DNA of 64,000 nt. It comes from Eopsaltria australis (taxonomy: Eukaryota > Chordata > Aves > Passeriformes > Petroicidae). The notes beneath the pieces are model-generated. The model did no database searches. It was not told where the DNA came from and was given only the letters and a program-made list of their open reading frames with translations. How positions within the stretch are numbered: position 1 is the first letter of the stretch; the number at the start of each line of letters is the position of its first letter. The DNA lies in the NCBI GenBank assembly GCA_034509425.1, contig JAVTVJ010000142.1, positions 490,501-554,500 on the forward strand, written 5' to 3'. Of the stretch, positions 30,920 through 45,600 are shown piece after piece. Position numbers and translations under genes: made by a program.

Positions 30920-33900
30920 TTTGATCAAATTTTAACATTGAGAGAAATTTGTGCTATCTTTCGAGGAGAGAAAGACAGTGAAATGGAGCTCATACAAGAT
31001 ATGTACCTCAACTTTACACAGTGTAAGCTACTTTTCAGAAGTCAGTGCACAGCCTTGCCTTCTTCTGGGCTGTGACTGACTTAAAATAGATGTGTCCTGC
31101 TCTAGAGCATGACACATCTTTAACAACAGAAGTGAAGTTCATGCTGGCTGCAGGAGCGATGAATATCAAGGTGTATCAGAGCAGCATGTGCCATATCCTT
31201 AAAACTAACTTAAAACATAAGTCCTTATGGATTATGCATGTTTCTACCACCAGTCCATCCAGTTTATGCATGCCCTTTGTTCTGGCTGGAAAATCACAAG
31301 AAGCTGAATCACTCACTTTGGTGGAAGGTAAGAAGCCTTCAGCTCTACTGGTGACACTGGTTATGTTATTCAACTTCATTTTACCTTGTGATATCAAGCT
31401 CAGACAATAGATTGACATTTCTATAAGATTCCCATTGAAGTTCTGTTATTTTCTGTCTCTGTTTATATGAATAAGATAAATTACAAGTACTTATCTCTGT
31501 ACTGTTCAAAATAGGTTAGCTAAATGCTAGATGACTACTGGAAATGATTTTTGTAAGGTTTATCTCCTGAACCATTCCAGTTTAACAGTGCTGTAGCTGT
31601 CTTGCCAAGAGAAAAGTAACATTTCTTAGACTGGTTTCCTAAAGGCAATGGGCTGATGCAAACAGAATGTCTATTCATGAGCCTGTTCCTTGCCTAAGAG
31701 TTTTTTAACCTAAAGAATTATTTCAAATAGGATAGGAAAATCCCAGAGACAATTACTATCCCAGAAGTTTTGAGAAAATTAACAGAGGGAAGACAAAATA
31801 AGAGCTCCCACTGCCAGACTTACTGTCTATTTAAGAATAACTCTATGGCCAATCAGTGCAAATGCAGCTGGTAACAGGCCACAGCTCACGCTGTCTCTTC
31901 CCCAGTGGAGGGTTCAAAGGGAGACAGAAGGAGCTGTAATCATCTTAATAAGGTAAGCAGCAGGAAAGAGATTGGGATAAAGGTTACAAATCTACAGGAA
32001 ACAATGCTTTTGCAGTTCTGCTGCTCCTGGGGCAAACTCTCTTCCAGCTTTTTAGGGTCTTTTTTTTCATAAGAAATGTATTATTTCTCTGAGTTCTTCT
32101 ATCACAGTTTCTCTCACTATTTTAAGTGTCAAGGCTTAGGTGCCAGTAGTTATTTCATTCATCAGAGTTTTCATGCAGGCATTTTAATTCTGACTGATAG
32201 CTCTAATATATCTGTAATACAAGTAGAGGAAACATTCTTATGATACCATGGCATAATAATCAGTGCAATCCTGGACTGCAAGCAGCTGCTGTCATGATTC
32301 TTAACTGTAAACAAATGATACTGTTTCTTGAGGACACAAGATGGGGTCCTAAGCTATTTTTATTTATTGCTTTAAAATGAACCTTTCAGAAACATCAAGA
32401 AGTTTTGCTTTTTAAAGTGAACACACCGCAGATAATGCAAGAAATTAATGAAAATACAAGTAACTGAAATACAGAAGGCATTTAATACAGCTTATAAGAG
32501 ACTAAGATGTAATGGCTATAAATTCATTCAGTAGAAAATTTCCTAGACACAAACATAGGAATTAGAGAAATGTAAAAGAGATCAGTGGAGCATATACTGC
32601 AAAATATAAAATGGAATAGCTGCAAAGGGCTAATAACATTGTCATTAGTACTTATAAAAATTACAATAACGTAGCATCAAGGAGTCTTTGCCAGGAGTGG
32701 AACCTCAGGTAGAATCATAGGGAATGGAGTCTGTTGCTATCTCAAACCCTTTCAGTGGTTTCAGTGGAAGATGAAAATGCAACAGGGATACTGGGGGTTT
32801 GGTAGGTAAAAACCCCAGCACAACCCAGCCTTGACTGAATAATGTGCAAGGAGAGCCCTTGCAGCCAGGTGCCACAGTGCTCGTTCATTCTGCAGCACTG
32901 CCTCCTGCAGCCAACACCCCGGCAGCTCTGAGACCACACAACTGGGCTGTCTTTGAGTGTTTGATATTTTAAGTCATTTGGGTATTAGCTTTATGATGGA
33001 TGAGAAAACTGCAGAGTGCAGCAGTGATTTTGAGAGGATCCATAGCTATTCATTTACTGTTACTGCAGGCACAAGAAATTGAACAGTCATTACCTTTGAC
33101 TTGGAACAAGGGAAAATGACTGTCAAGTACACATATTTTCAATTATTATTTGCCTTCAGTGATAGAAAATGTGATTTGAGTATTTTAAAATGTCTTTAGG
33201 TGATTTCAAAAGCTTTTGGAGAGGACAAGGGACTCACATATTTTTCAAGGTTACGGATGTGGATATATGGCTAGAAAGCAAAGTACAGCTTTGAATAATG
33301 ATGGTTACACGTGACATATCTCTTACTTTGGTTTGAGTGCATTTCTATAGGTAGCTTATGTCACCATGAAAAAATAAGCTAGGCTAAACAAAAAAATTTC
33401 CACTTTTAGATATCAGGTTCTGCATGAGTTGTAATTAACTTTACTTTCAGAAATACAGAACCATAAAGTATTAGAAAATTTTAGCTGCTAGAAAGACTGC
33501 TAGAGGTCAGTTACAGTTGGAAGCATGTTGTGGTCATTGTCATTCATTGTCCAACTGGATCCTAGAGAGAAAGTAAAACCCTTATTTAGTAGTCACATAC
33601 TGCTGAGAAGAGGTTCAGATTAGTAGTTGTTCAATAAATGGGTGAAAAGAAAATTGTTTTTATAAAAAAGACTTAAACATATATAACAGGTTTTGTGATG
33701 ATTAGTAAATATGCCTCTCCCCATCTGCTCTGAAGGAATGGTTGGCATGACATTTTTTGTGCACTTTGCCTCACAAACCCACAGGAGCAGCTGAAAGCTG
33801 CAAATCTTGGCTCTGCTAAGCAATCCACTGAAATCCATGTGGAGTTGTGGAATGCTTTTTTTTAGCTACCCCAGGCAGCTTGGCCTGGTGTATTGATAGC

Positions 33901-36900
33901 AGGTGGAAAAATCATTTCTCTTGTCTCATCTCTGAACATGAGAGCCTTGTTCAAGAGGGGAAAAAAATTGTGGCCTCACACTTTTATTTTTAAACATTGT
34001 ATTTAAAAGCACAACTTGGATCGGGGTTTCTAGACTATGTGTCAAAATATAGCAAGCTGTAGCCAAAAACATCAGGGTACTAGGATTTCTGTTTCTGTTC
34101 AGCAAGGGCAATCTTTCCACCCACACAATGAAATTTTGTATATTTTTAACAACTTTGCAGCTGCTGTCGTCATGAATATCCCTTAGTTGCTGTTCTGAGA
34201 TGGATTTGCTGATAACCATATTCAAAGAGGAGGGGCAGTGTTAGTCTCACGAGGAGCCTGAGGAGAAAGAAAGGCATGGGCCTCTCCCTCCTTTCACCCA
34301 CACACTGAATGATTTGGATTTCTTCGTAACTTAACCCAGCAGGGACATAACCACGTACTGGGCTTGGGGCTCAGACCAGCTCCTTTTTTTTCTAGCACCT
34401 GCTCTGCCCAAGAAGATGCTTCTCTTTTCATTATCAGAAGGCAGTGAGATTAGAATGGCATGACAGCTGGATTTATTTATTGGGAGTTTATGAACCAGGT
34501 TTTGATTTGAAATAAAAACAAAATCTCAGCCCAAACTGCTGAGTTGGTCTGACTTCGATTCAGATTTTATGGCCCTTTTTTGAATGCTTTATTAAACTAT
34601 CAAGCCTTTTTTGCTGAGCTCTCACACCTTTGACAGGAATGCGCGAAGACAAGGAATGTGATGTGTATCTTTCTTAAAGTCTTATAGAATATTGTAGGCA
34701 ATCCTTAATGTTTGCTGAACTATTAATGAGATGAGAAGTTTCCATGTAGAGGAAAATAAAGGAATTTTGGCTGAGAGGTAGAGCAGGTGAACCAGCAACA
34801 TAGTAAAGCAAGTTGGACCAGATTTCATTTTGTGAATTCATGCAATATAGCCCTTAGAATAAATTAACAGATAATAATTAAGAGAGCCTTATCAAATCTA
34901 CTTTCTGCCTTATGTAAGAAGCATACATGATGGCAATCCAGCTATGAATCACGGTATCCTGTTCAAACAGTATGCTTTATATTCTAGATAATGAATTAAG
35001 ATATTATCTCTGTTCTAAAACCAGATCACTGTGTCAGCTTTGCCTTTGTCATTGTGCAGCTCAGCTGTAGCTCTCATGTGTTCAAGCATTTCTCTGTAAG
35101 ACACAGTTGGAGCTGAGGATCACGTTGACAGAAACATATGCGGAACCGGCAGCCATTAAATCTCCCAGTCAGAGTTTTCTGGCAGACACAGATGAAAGTT
35201 GTAGCAGGCTCTCTGCATTTTTCAGGGAAACAGACTTCCAGTTTCGTGTTGGGCTAAGAGCACTGAGTGGTACATGACAGACTGCAAGAAAAAATACTTG
35301 GATTTCAAATACTTTTCCAGACGTATTGTTATTAACCCACTTTTGCAGTAGCAGCTGTTTATATTTAGGGAGCTAAATCCCTGTATTTAAATGCTCAATG
35401 GAAAACTCTTCTGTGTGCAAAATACTGATTTGTGTGCTAGTTAAAGCTTCCTTAAAGCTTTATGTTTATGCTTGCATGTTTCTTTGGTATTCCTGAAAGT
35501 CCCAAGGACTAGAGTTCCTTTGCTAAGTCTAAAAAATCACTAAGTATCTCTATGACATAGTGATTTTTGCTTTAAAAAAGAACTTCACATGCTTGCCTCC
35601 CACTTGAATGGCTGAAATACATTTATTATGAGATCCTGGCCGTATTTGGTTGGGTAGGTGCTTTTTGCCTTTGTCAGTAACAGAAGGATTTTTGATCATT
35701 TTATCAGGTTATTTATACGGCATAGTGTGTCTCTGTCAGCCAACTCACTGCTAGCTGAGCAGTCTGTGTTAGATAGTTAACCTTGCTTCTTTTGGGGATA
35801 AACCATAGTATCTCTGAGCAGTTGTGCATTATGTGATGTAGAAATACAGATTTACAGAAGCATGAGTGTTGGGTCAGATTAGGAAGGAGGGTGATGATTA
35901 CCAATACACAAGACCAAGTAGAGGACGGTACTCTGATGAAAACTCAGGGATCAGCCATGATTCAGAAAGGAAGAGTATCCTTCACAACTGTTTAGCAGGA
36001 ACACAGTTCAGATTTACACTGCTGTTAAGGTTTTTTTGAGATCCTGCAGAAGGTCACATTGCTGTCCTCTTGCTGTACTTGTTTCTTTGCTCTTATTTCC
36101 TGCAAATGTAAAAAGCCATGCAGGGTTGTTTTTAGGTATCAGCAGCTGACCAGAACCAGAGCAAATTTTGCTGTGACATTGCAAACTAAGGCAGTTCTGG
36201 TATTGACTTTAAATGAAATAAGAGGCTGGTAAAGGAATGCTCTGATCAATGGCTGTTGTGCGTTCTCAGACTGACAGTGGAATAGCAAAGTAACATCTTG
36301 GAGTGGAAGGGCTTGCTTGTTTCTAAATCCGAAAGGAGAGCTTAGCTCTTGCTAGACATTTGTCACTGGGTAGTCTGGTAGTAATGCCAGTTACAAAGCA
36401 GAGCAGACAATGGGTTTTTATTGCTTTGTAGAATGTTTAAGTGGCTTCCATACTGGATGGGTGACAAGGTTCATATAAAGAAATCCATGTGCACTGAGGC
36501 AACCGTTTCAAAGAAAATGTTGTGGGGTTTTTGTTTTTGGTGGGGGACAGGGAGAATGCAGCTTGTACTACAGACAAAAGGTGGGTTTTACCTTCAGGTT
36601 TTTCCCTCTGTCTTGTTTTTTAGGAAATCTTTAAAAACTTCTACTCAGTCTCCAAAGCATCTATTCAAAGAGAAAGAACTTTTACCATAATGCCATGTCA
36701 GTCATATCAAAACAAAGAGGAGCAAGAGAGGGCTCCAAGCCAAGCAGTTGCTCCTGCAGTTGGCACAGCAACTGCATGTTAAGTGGAGAATGAAGTTAAA
36801 AACAAGTTTGGGGCTCAACTTTCTGTACACACATTCAACCTTGTTTTCATGCTTCTTTCAATACAGACTGACATTAGAAAGTTGTATTTATCTGGATATA

Positions 36901-39900
36901 GCTTTAAAATAATAGTAATTATGCCGTTTAGATGTTTACATTGTAAGTGTATCCAGATTTTTTTCTCTGCTTTGCCTTCAGTACAGAGTTAGACTACCTT
37001 GGGGCTAGAGATATGTGCAGATATTTAGTGTGTGTCATTTAATTTATATGTTTTTTGGTAAGGTGAATATATATATTCCAACTCTGAAACTCTTCAAACC
37101 TTTCCAATATTCTGAAAGTGCTGAAGCTCAAGTGAATTCAATGGAGTTTATTTTCTATTATCTCAGTTGAGGTTGCATACTTTTACTCTCAGTCAAATCT
37201 TTGATTTCAACATGGTAAGAGTGTATGCCTATGGCTCTGATTTAGAAAAATAGAGTGTACATAGCTCTTGATTAAAAACTATCCCTTTATCAAAACCTGA
37301 CTTTAAATACTACTGATGCTAGTGTTGCTTTATTTGGGTCATTGTCTGGTCCACAGTTTCTACTGAGTAAGAAAAGAAATAATAAGTTATGAATCTGTAG
37401 TAACTCATGATGTGTGATTCTTCCAAGGTCTGGTGGTTCTGTACACAATATCTTAACTTCCAGATAATACCAGAAAAAATCAGCCCCTCTGTACATAATT
37501 CAGTCATTCCATTACAGGTGCCATACAGGAAGAGCTAAGGTTTACAGAAAACCCTTGTATAATACAGGAAAAAAATCTAACCCCTAAAGAAACTTCATCC
37601 AAACTGCTTGTCACATTGCTCAGAACCCAAAGCTAAGTTTTGTGTATTGAGCTAAGACAAGCTGCCAGCACCAGTGACACAGTGGCTCTTAGATGTGTGC
37701 TAGGGTGATGGTTGGAAAACACCTAAAACTCTAGTCTTGAAAGAATCTATGTGTGCATGGATGGCCCCCTAAGCTTGTGGTGCACAGCTTCATGCACAAT
37801 GTGCCATTAAAGGATTTGTATGTCAGGAACAAATACTAGCTTTAAAAATTCACTTAATGATGGTAAAGACACTACCCATTTAGATTAAAAAAATAAATAT
37901 TTTCTCTTATGACAGATACATGAAATGTATTTTTCCTTGGCTCCAAAGGTTTTTCTGTATGTTGCCAACCATTGATTCTCTGAACACTGAATGACAAATT
38001 CATTAGCATGGGCTTATCCACTGGAAATGGGTGAGAAGGAGGAGATATGCTCTCCCTAATAGAATTAGTATCTACACAGTGGTTTTCAATGTGAGCTCAA
38101 AATATATGATGCTGCTATTTGGCCTAATCTCTTGGGACATGGCAAGTTCTAGGGTATTGATAATTTCAGATTAAATTTAGCTCTTAAATTTGAATTGGTC
38201 CCTCCAGCACTGCTGTCAGACTAATAGCAGGAATAAGAAAGATCTCTTCCCTTCTTAGATAAGAAATATCCAGGCAGGGCTTTAGCCCATCCCCCAAACA
38301 CAGCACTGTTACTTTCACAGCATTAACTGCATGATGACTGTGGGTAAAATATACTACAGGCTTTATGCTGGTCATTTCCATTTGATTTTGCAAATCAAAT
38401 CTGCGTAGTTGGGATCAGACTTCTTGGCTGATTGGATTAAAAGATGAGACATTTGGATGAGAGAAACAGATTATTTACTTTCCCAGATCTGAAAAATGTC
38501 CAAGTATTCAATTCCAGCTTTACTCAAGTATGCCTGAAAGCAGGATTTGGCCCGCAATTGCGAGCTCTGATGATTGTTACGATACTTTCTATGTACAACT
38601 TAATAGAAAATCAGACACCTAGGGGTAAAAACTAGAGCCCTTAGGCACACAGGATGAGAGCTGTCTGGGTGAGCAAGCCTGGGGCTCAGTGCCCGTGCAG
38701 TACGACACAGCCTGGCACCTGGTGCATGGAGGGCAGCTGTGGTGAGGGAAGGCACGAGGGGCAGGTCCTCTGCTGCCTCCTCTGCTTCCAAAGTGCTGCC
38801 TTCAGTCGAAGGAGCCCCAGCAGACTTACTCGTGCAGCTGATGCAGAGAGCAGAAGGGATTCCTTCTGCTGTTTGCCTAGCGCTCAATCCACCCTCTTCT
38901 GACGAGACACTGACACACAGCCTTGATATTTAATGCATAAGGAGAAATTGCCAGGTTTTAGTGCTCCTTATTTTCAAACTATTAACGGGGAAACATTCTG
39001 TCTATGAGACACCTCCTTAGGTGAGGCTAACTGAGACATGCACTGGAAGTTAATATAGTGGCCTTGTTGTTTGCCACTGAAATGGGTAAGTGCCTTAGAA
39101 ACAGTACTTAGTCTATAAGTGAATAAAGTAACAAAATAGTTATGGAAGCGGTTTTTGTTCCAAGGAACACATGCCATGACTGAGAACACATGAAGAGAAT
39201 AAAGCATAATAAACCTCCCTTTCTGCTTCTATCCCAGCTCCCTCTTTCCAGCAGTAAACACAGACCTCTATCCCACCCTGCAACCTCCTTCACTGCCCCT
39301 CAAATGGCATACCTTAATCTCTGGTGGCAATGCTTCCATGGCCTCCCTTCCTTGGCATCGAGGACAGTGAGACAACATGGTCACCCCACTGGCACACAAC
39401 AAAGCCAGTACTTTACGCACCCCAGAGGGAAGGAAATTGAATCAGGAGGATACTTATAGATTATTCACATGGAATTTGATTGCTTTGGAAAAACAGCAAC
39501 TAGGAATTAAACATGAAACAGTTGTACCCTTTTTCCTCTCTTGAAAAAGATCTACTCTGCAAAAAGAGACATTCAAAATTGTGGACTGTCAGAATGAAAG
39601 TTGCTTGCACATTTTTAATTCTGTTCTTCTGTATTTACGCATTATGAAAGCAGAATTCATTGAGTCGTTACCACAGCCTGCTCCTATACAGGTTGTCAGA
39701 CTAGATGATCAAAATGGGCCCTTCTAGTTTTGTAACCTATGGAGTTCTGATCTAAAATGACATGATCACACACCATTTTCCCCTCAGCCATGCCTACTTC
39801 AGTGCACCAGGTAGATCTGCACTGTGGCTGAATTAGTTTGCTGTCTCTGGGATAACTGTTCCGTTTGTCGGAGAATTTGGGAGATATGTAGGGTGGAATG

Positions 39901-42494
39901 GGTAAGCTTAAAAAAAGTAAAAAAAAAAAAGGACAGTCACTCTAGAGAACTGGATTCTACCCTTAAGTCTGTCACATAGTTTCTGTGTAGTGTAAATTTA
40001 GACTGGCTTTCAACATGCAGTCATTAATTTCTGAAGATGTAAGTTGTGTTGCTGATCACTTAATTGGAAACGCTGGGCATTTAAAGTTGAAATTAAAAGC
40101 AAAACCTTTCTTTTGTACATAGATGCACAGAGTTATAATTTCTTTGCAGAAGGACTTGAAATTAGGAATTCAAATTAGTGCAGAATTCTGATATTTATGT
40201 ATCTGACAACAGAAATACCAAATTCCACAGTGATAAAAATGAATATGAATAATATTTGTGAAGAGTTATGGACATAGGACAAATGGAGGTAAATAACTGG
40301 GTGTTCAGAAAAGAGATCAATTGATGTGCCTTATATAAGACAGTACCACACAACCATTTGTGAAAATATAGTAGAATAGGATATAGCTAATAATTATTTT
40401 ACTGCACAAAATGAGAAAATAAATCTAATTAAATATTACTTTAAAGTATATGAAAACTAGTGTATATGATTTCCAGAAACATTTTAATGATGAACAAAGC
40501 TAGATAAAGGACAAGTTCTTGGCTTATTTAAATTGTGAGCTTCTTTCATAAAACCTATATTAGAGAGAGATCTTCACTGACCCATCAATTCCAGGGAATA
40601 CTCTTCATTATGCTTTAAAATCAATAGTAGAAAAGTACTATCAGAATAAATTAAAAGGGGTTAATGTGCACTATACAAAGTAACATGAAGTACTTTATTC
40701 TCAGGATGACTTTTGTGTCTATCAGTTATATTCCTTGGTCTGTCATCTGGGAAATGCTGATCAGAACTGTTTCTATGATAACATAGCTAAATTATTAGAG
40801 TTGTATAATTTCTCACCCACTGTGAGCATTTCTCTCAGTTGTTGAGTAGTTTTTCTGAACCACTGCAGTGTTATGTCAGACACCTTGGCACAGCCAGGTG
40901 TGGAACATTTCAGGGAAATAACTGCAGTCTTACAGTATATGGACACACGTGATCTGTGAAGCCATGGACAGTAGCTCAAAAGCGTGCAGACATGTCCCTT
41001 ACACAGAAATATTTTTCCAATCCCTGAATCAGGTTCATGAATTCTAGTACAAGGACTAAAGCATAATTCTCTGAGGACTAAGGACACTTGCAATAATAGT
41101 GCAACAGTCAGTTTAATAAAGGAATAAAAAAATTGATCAGCTGGCCAGTGTAGGTTCTCTCTTCCTGATATAGGGACCTTCTGAGATGGCAGGAAGAATC
41201 TGATTCTGCTGTTAAGATGTAGCTGTGTTTTCTAAACAGCAAGAATCACCAAAGAAGGATTTTGGAAGGTGTATCTGATTTACCAGTTTACTGCGCTAAC
41301 ATGAATTTAACAGGTGTGATACATCAGCACAGTATTATGAGCTTAAGATAAATTATAGTACCCTTTTTCATCAAGCAGCAAACTGCAGTGGCATATTGCA
41401 CACAGCTCAGTGTGTTCAGTCACTAGGCATTTATGCCTGCTGCCGAAAATAGAATGTCTTTCTGTGATGGGTTAATCCCTCTTTGGCTCTGATCCTGGGT
41501 AGATTACTAGTTATAGCATGCTATGAAAGACTGCTGTGTAAGGCAAGTATTTCACTTAAGTCAGTTTGCAACATTCTCTGGATAGCAGAAGTTTCTTGTG
41601 CGTTTTCTTGCAATGTGGGGAATAGTTTCGCTGTATATGTTGATAATTATTTTTTACTGTGTATTAAAATGTTCTTAATCATCGTACACTTTAAATACTA
41701 GGGAAGAAATCAGTCTTCGATTTTGCCTACTTCTAATCAGTGTGTGTTCATGTATTTGGTTACTCAGTATCACTTGGGTTTTTTTAAATTCTGGGAACTT
41801 AAACTTTAGGACAAGACTGCAGTCATAACTGCAGTCTACTTTACACTCACCTGAAGGTCAATAAGTATCAGAGCTTGGCAAAGAAAAAAGAATATTCCTT
41901 AAACATTTCTCTGCAAGAAAAATGAGTTTATTTCAGCTGAAATTATGTCCCCATTTAAGGACCTTTTCAGTAATGTTTAATGAATTGAATTTTCCTGAAC
42001 TACTGTGTATAGAAGCCAAGTTATAAACTTTAAAAAGTTTATACTTTTGCATCAAAAATGGGTACAGTTAAAGTGATTGGTTTTTAAGGGGGGCTAAATA
42101 TTTTTTTTTATTCAACCAGGTAATTTTAAAATACTCTTGGTGTTCAAATCACTATCCCCCTGGCAAGTCGGCAAAACTTTGTTGATTACAAGTTGCCAGA
42201 GCTTGATACTTAGAGAATGGAAATAGGCCTGTGCAATAACCATGAGTAACCACTGCTCCCAGATACAGTGGGAATTTAATGGGGAAATATTGAGACATTA
42301 GCTCAAGAGAAATGAAAGATTCACCCCAAAGACCTGAGTTACTGTGAAAAAAGATAATTCTTAACTATATTAATCTGTAAACATTTGTGGACAAAAAGTA
42401 GAGAAACGCATTATTATCTGCAGGAAATACTGAAAGGAGTTTGATAGGAGAGGTTTGGATTACACGCTAAGAATTTTTTTTCAGAGAATAAGTC
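30920..42494. other. Noncoding stretch right of the provirus
   Basis: AT-rich DNA without a recognisable gene or RNA. ORFs are 106 aa or shorter and lack motifs. A GC-richer patch at 38640-38900 and one at 32740-32940 stand out mildly but show no repeat ends or protein similarity that I recognise. An A-rich run lies near 39909-39931. Confidence 0.55.
39689..39752 (+). repeat. Possible ancient CR1 3' tail
   Basis: AGACTAGATGATCAAAATGGGCCCTTCTAG followed by TTTGTAACCTATGGAGTTCTGA resembles the last 60 bases of old CR1 subfamilies (the GATGATC...GGTCCCTTCCA phrase and a degraded octamer). The match is short and diverged. Confidence 0.45.
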
Positions 42495-42670
42495 GTAAAG
42501 CAACTGCCCAGGGAAGTGTTGGAGTGATCACCCCTGGAGATGTTAAAAAAACATGTGAATATGGTATTTGAGGACATGGTTTAATGGTGAGCATACTGGT
42601 GATACTATTTTGGCAGCTGGACTTGATGATCTTAAAGGTCTTTTCCAGCCCTAACAATTCTGTGATTCTG
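42495..42670 (+). repeat. CR1 LINE 3' tail fragment
   Basis: About 175 bp of CR1 3' UTR on the plus strand: the CCCAGGGAAGTG and CCCTGGAGATGTT phrases, then CTGGACTTGATGATCTTAAAGGTCTTTTCCA, ending in ATTCTGTGATTCTG, the terminal octamer repeat. Strongly 5'-truncated, no coding content. Confidence 0.85.
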
Positions 42671-45600
42671 GGAGTGATGGAAAGAAAAAAAATTAAAAGA
42701 AATAAGGTAAACTAGGGATAGTTTTTTAAAATATTGATGAAACGGATTAAAGTTTCATTTCTCATAGAAGAGAAGGATCAGCAACAGGGCCACAGTAGTG
42801 ACTGCTGACATCAGATTTTTCAAGGTCGACTAGAGCACTTGTACTGGAGATATCTGCCAAAATCAACAATACCATATCACACCTGTCAGAAGCTACAAAA
42901 TAATTACCCTTGAGTGAGTCATGTTAACATCCATGTACTCAGCAAACCAAGCAATTATAAACAGGTCTCTGCTCTCCCTGCCAGTCATTATAGTCATTTG
43001 TTCAATTTGTTGCTTTGCCTCAATTCTAGTTAATGTGACTTATGAGCACTTAGTGCATACTGACTGGAAAGACAAAGGAGAAAAGCGACTCTGCTGAGTG
43101 TCTGGGCAATTGTCCAAAAATCCTAAATCTATAGTGACAGACAAAATTGGTTCTGACTCACAGGAGAATGCAGGATTATGGGGAGGGATGCTGCTAGCTG
43201 GCAAGAAAACAACAGCAGTGAAATGAAACAAAAAAACTAAGACTCTAAAGGAACCAAAGTTCATTTTTTCTAGGGCATGACAGTAAAGGCTTCTGTAGCA
43301 GTTTCAGGCATTGCTGACTGTGCTGGTATATTTACATGATGAAAAGCTCACTTTCAGTAATTTCATTTTGTAAAGCACACTACAATAGGAATTAGAAAAA
43401 TGCATATAAACACCATTATATTATATGGGAAATGAAGCAAATTATGTCCTTATGAACTTGGCTACCTGTAAGTTCATCCAGTATTCAGGTGATGACTTAG
43501 ATTTTCCAAATAGCAGATGTTCAGAAATTGGGAGACAGAAGCTGGCCAAGAAAGCTGCCTCAGTAGCAGTGCAGGTTATAAATTCAGCATGGACAATCTG
43601 TTCTCCAAAACAGAGCTAAAGTGATTTAAAAGGTTCGTCAAGGTCACTGAAGAATACTATACAGCAGTGCTCCAAAGCACCAGCTGTCAGGACTGTCAAG
43701 TCTTGCTAATGAACTGTGGAATCTGCAGAAAATAATACTAATGCTAATTGAAGCCTGAATAGCTTGAAAACTAGTAGGTCATGGCTATTGATTTATTTCC
43801 TATAATAATATCAGCTATGCAGCATGGGACCATGCCTAGTTACCTATAGTAGTAGCTAACGCATTGCTGATGCCATTCGTACAAATATCTAGCATGTTTG
43901 AAGCCCTCTTCATGAGATGAGGACTTTGGTTGCATATTTTGCAGATGATGGATCACTTTTTGCTTTTCTACTAAATCCTGACCAGTGGTTTAGCTTCAAA
44001 GAAAGCATACAAATGCTCTGAGTCCAAGAAAAGTTTGCTAGTTAAAGCTTGTTCTGGGGGGTGGTATGGGAATAATCTGAGTTAGAATTCAGAATTCAGC
44101 CTAGCTCTGATCCAGGCATAGTCTAAATGTACACTTGAGTTTAGCAGAACTAACAAGGCCTACTTCTTGGTTCAGGAGTCTCTGCACTGTATGGAGTGTG
44201 CTCCTTATGGCCTCTTTTGAATCCAGTCACGTTTTAAAAATTAAGACTTAAATTCTTTCAGGAACAATATTGATTTCTGAGCAGCTCTCAAGAGGTTACA
44301 TGAAACTCATAACAAGCATGCTTAATTTCAACACAGTTTGTAGGCTGTGTGTCTTGAGCATTCAGAAAACATTTGTAGAACATCAGTCTGGGACTTGATA
44401 GTCCTCGAGTGCAGAGGTCCAGGCAGGTTCTCCACAGTAAATTATGTTGTTCCTTCAACTGGTTTTTTATACTTTCTTTGAGAAAATAAGTAAATAGGGA
44501 TCACAGCATGTGAATGGTGTTTGTGTGAGTATGTAAAAGATCTACAGGAAGACTCTTTGAGCTTTGGGAATGAGGGTCTGGCTCTACCACCCAAAAGGTA
44601 CAGATCCTCAGAGTCCCTTATTAAGTTATTACTTGTGAAACACAGACTTGTCATGTCACCAGACAGACCTCCCTTTGCTACTTGTCTCTGCTTGTACTGT
44701 ACCACCACAGCAAATGAATCCATTTAGTGACAAGTTTCAATTTTCCAGATTTATGCTGTGTTGGAATAGTCCCCATGGTATCTGTTTGTACATATTTTCC
44801 AATTTAGCCTCTTAAGTAAATCTCTGGGTTTTGAATTGCAATTAGTTTCAACTAGCAAGCAATTAAATGCAAAACGTTGTCTGATGAGTGTTCTAGTTGC
44901 ATTTATGATCTTCAGGTTTCATTTCAAACTATGAAGATTGTAAGGTTTGCTTGCCAACCAAATATTGAATTTAAGAGTGGAATTGTTTTAACTGAGCTAT
45001 GCAGTTTGTTTTCTCAATGTTATGACAAAACTTTGCTAATGTTTTACAATTGTTTTTATTTTACTCTGACACTCTCTGAAAGTAGTTATCATAAACTGCT
45101 GCTAACAGATATACAACAGATATGTCTCACTGACTTATGCCTGATCCTGAGTAAAATAAAAATGAGAAGTAGTTCAAATCTCAAGAAGCTTAGGATTTAA
45201 ACAGGGCAGTTCAAAAGGCACCAGCTGATGCAAGCATAGCATCCTGTGTGTCCTTCCATATTCAGATCCATACTTTAAAGGAAAGGCAAAGCAAGTGACC
45301 ATTCTTTGCTACAAATGGGAGCATTATCTGATTTTTCTCCAAAAGATACTGTTTTAGTACCCTCTTTAAAGCACTGGCAGAGCTCCTTGATTTTTACAAC
45401 ACAGGGCTGCAAAAAATGCAATGAAAGTTGTCTATAATTCAATTAACTTTTTTGAATAAGCTCAAGCTAATTATATCACATCTGATCTTTTGATCTTAAC
45501 TCACTAGAGAAACACCTTCCTTTCAGCCACCAGAAATCCCAAGGTGGCCATCAGAAATGATTCCATCTCTGATGCTCAGCCATTATTGGCCTTTTCCCAA

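Noticed and set aside
32711..32735. TAGAATCATAGGGAATGG as a CR1 end
   Set aside because: Only about 20 bases resemble a CR1 tail and the following sequence does not continue as CR1.
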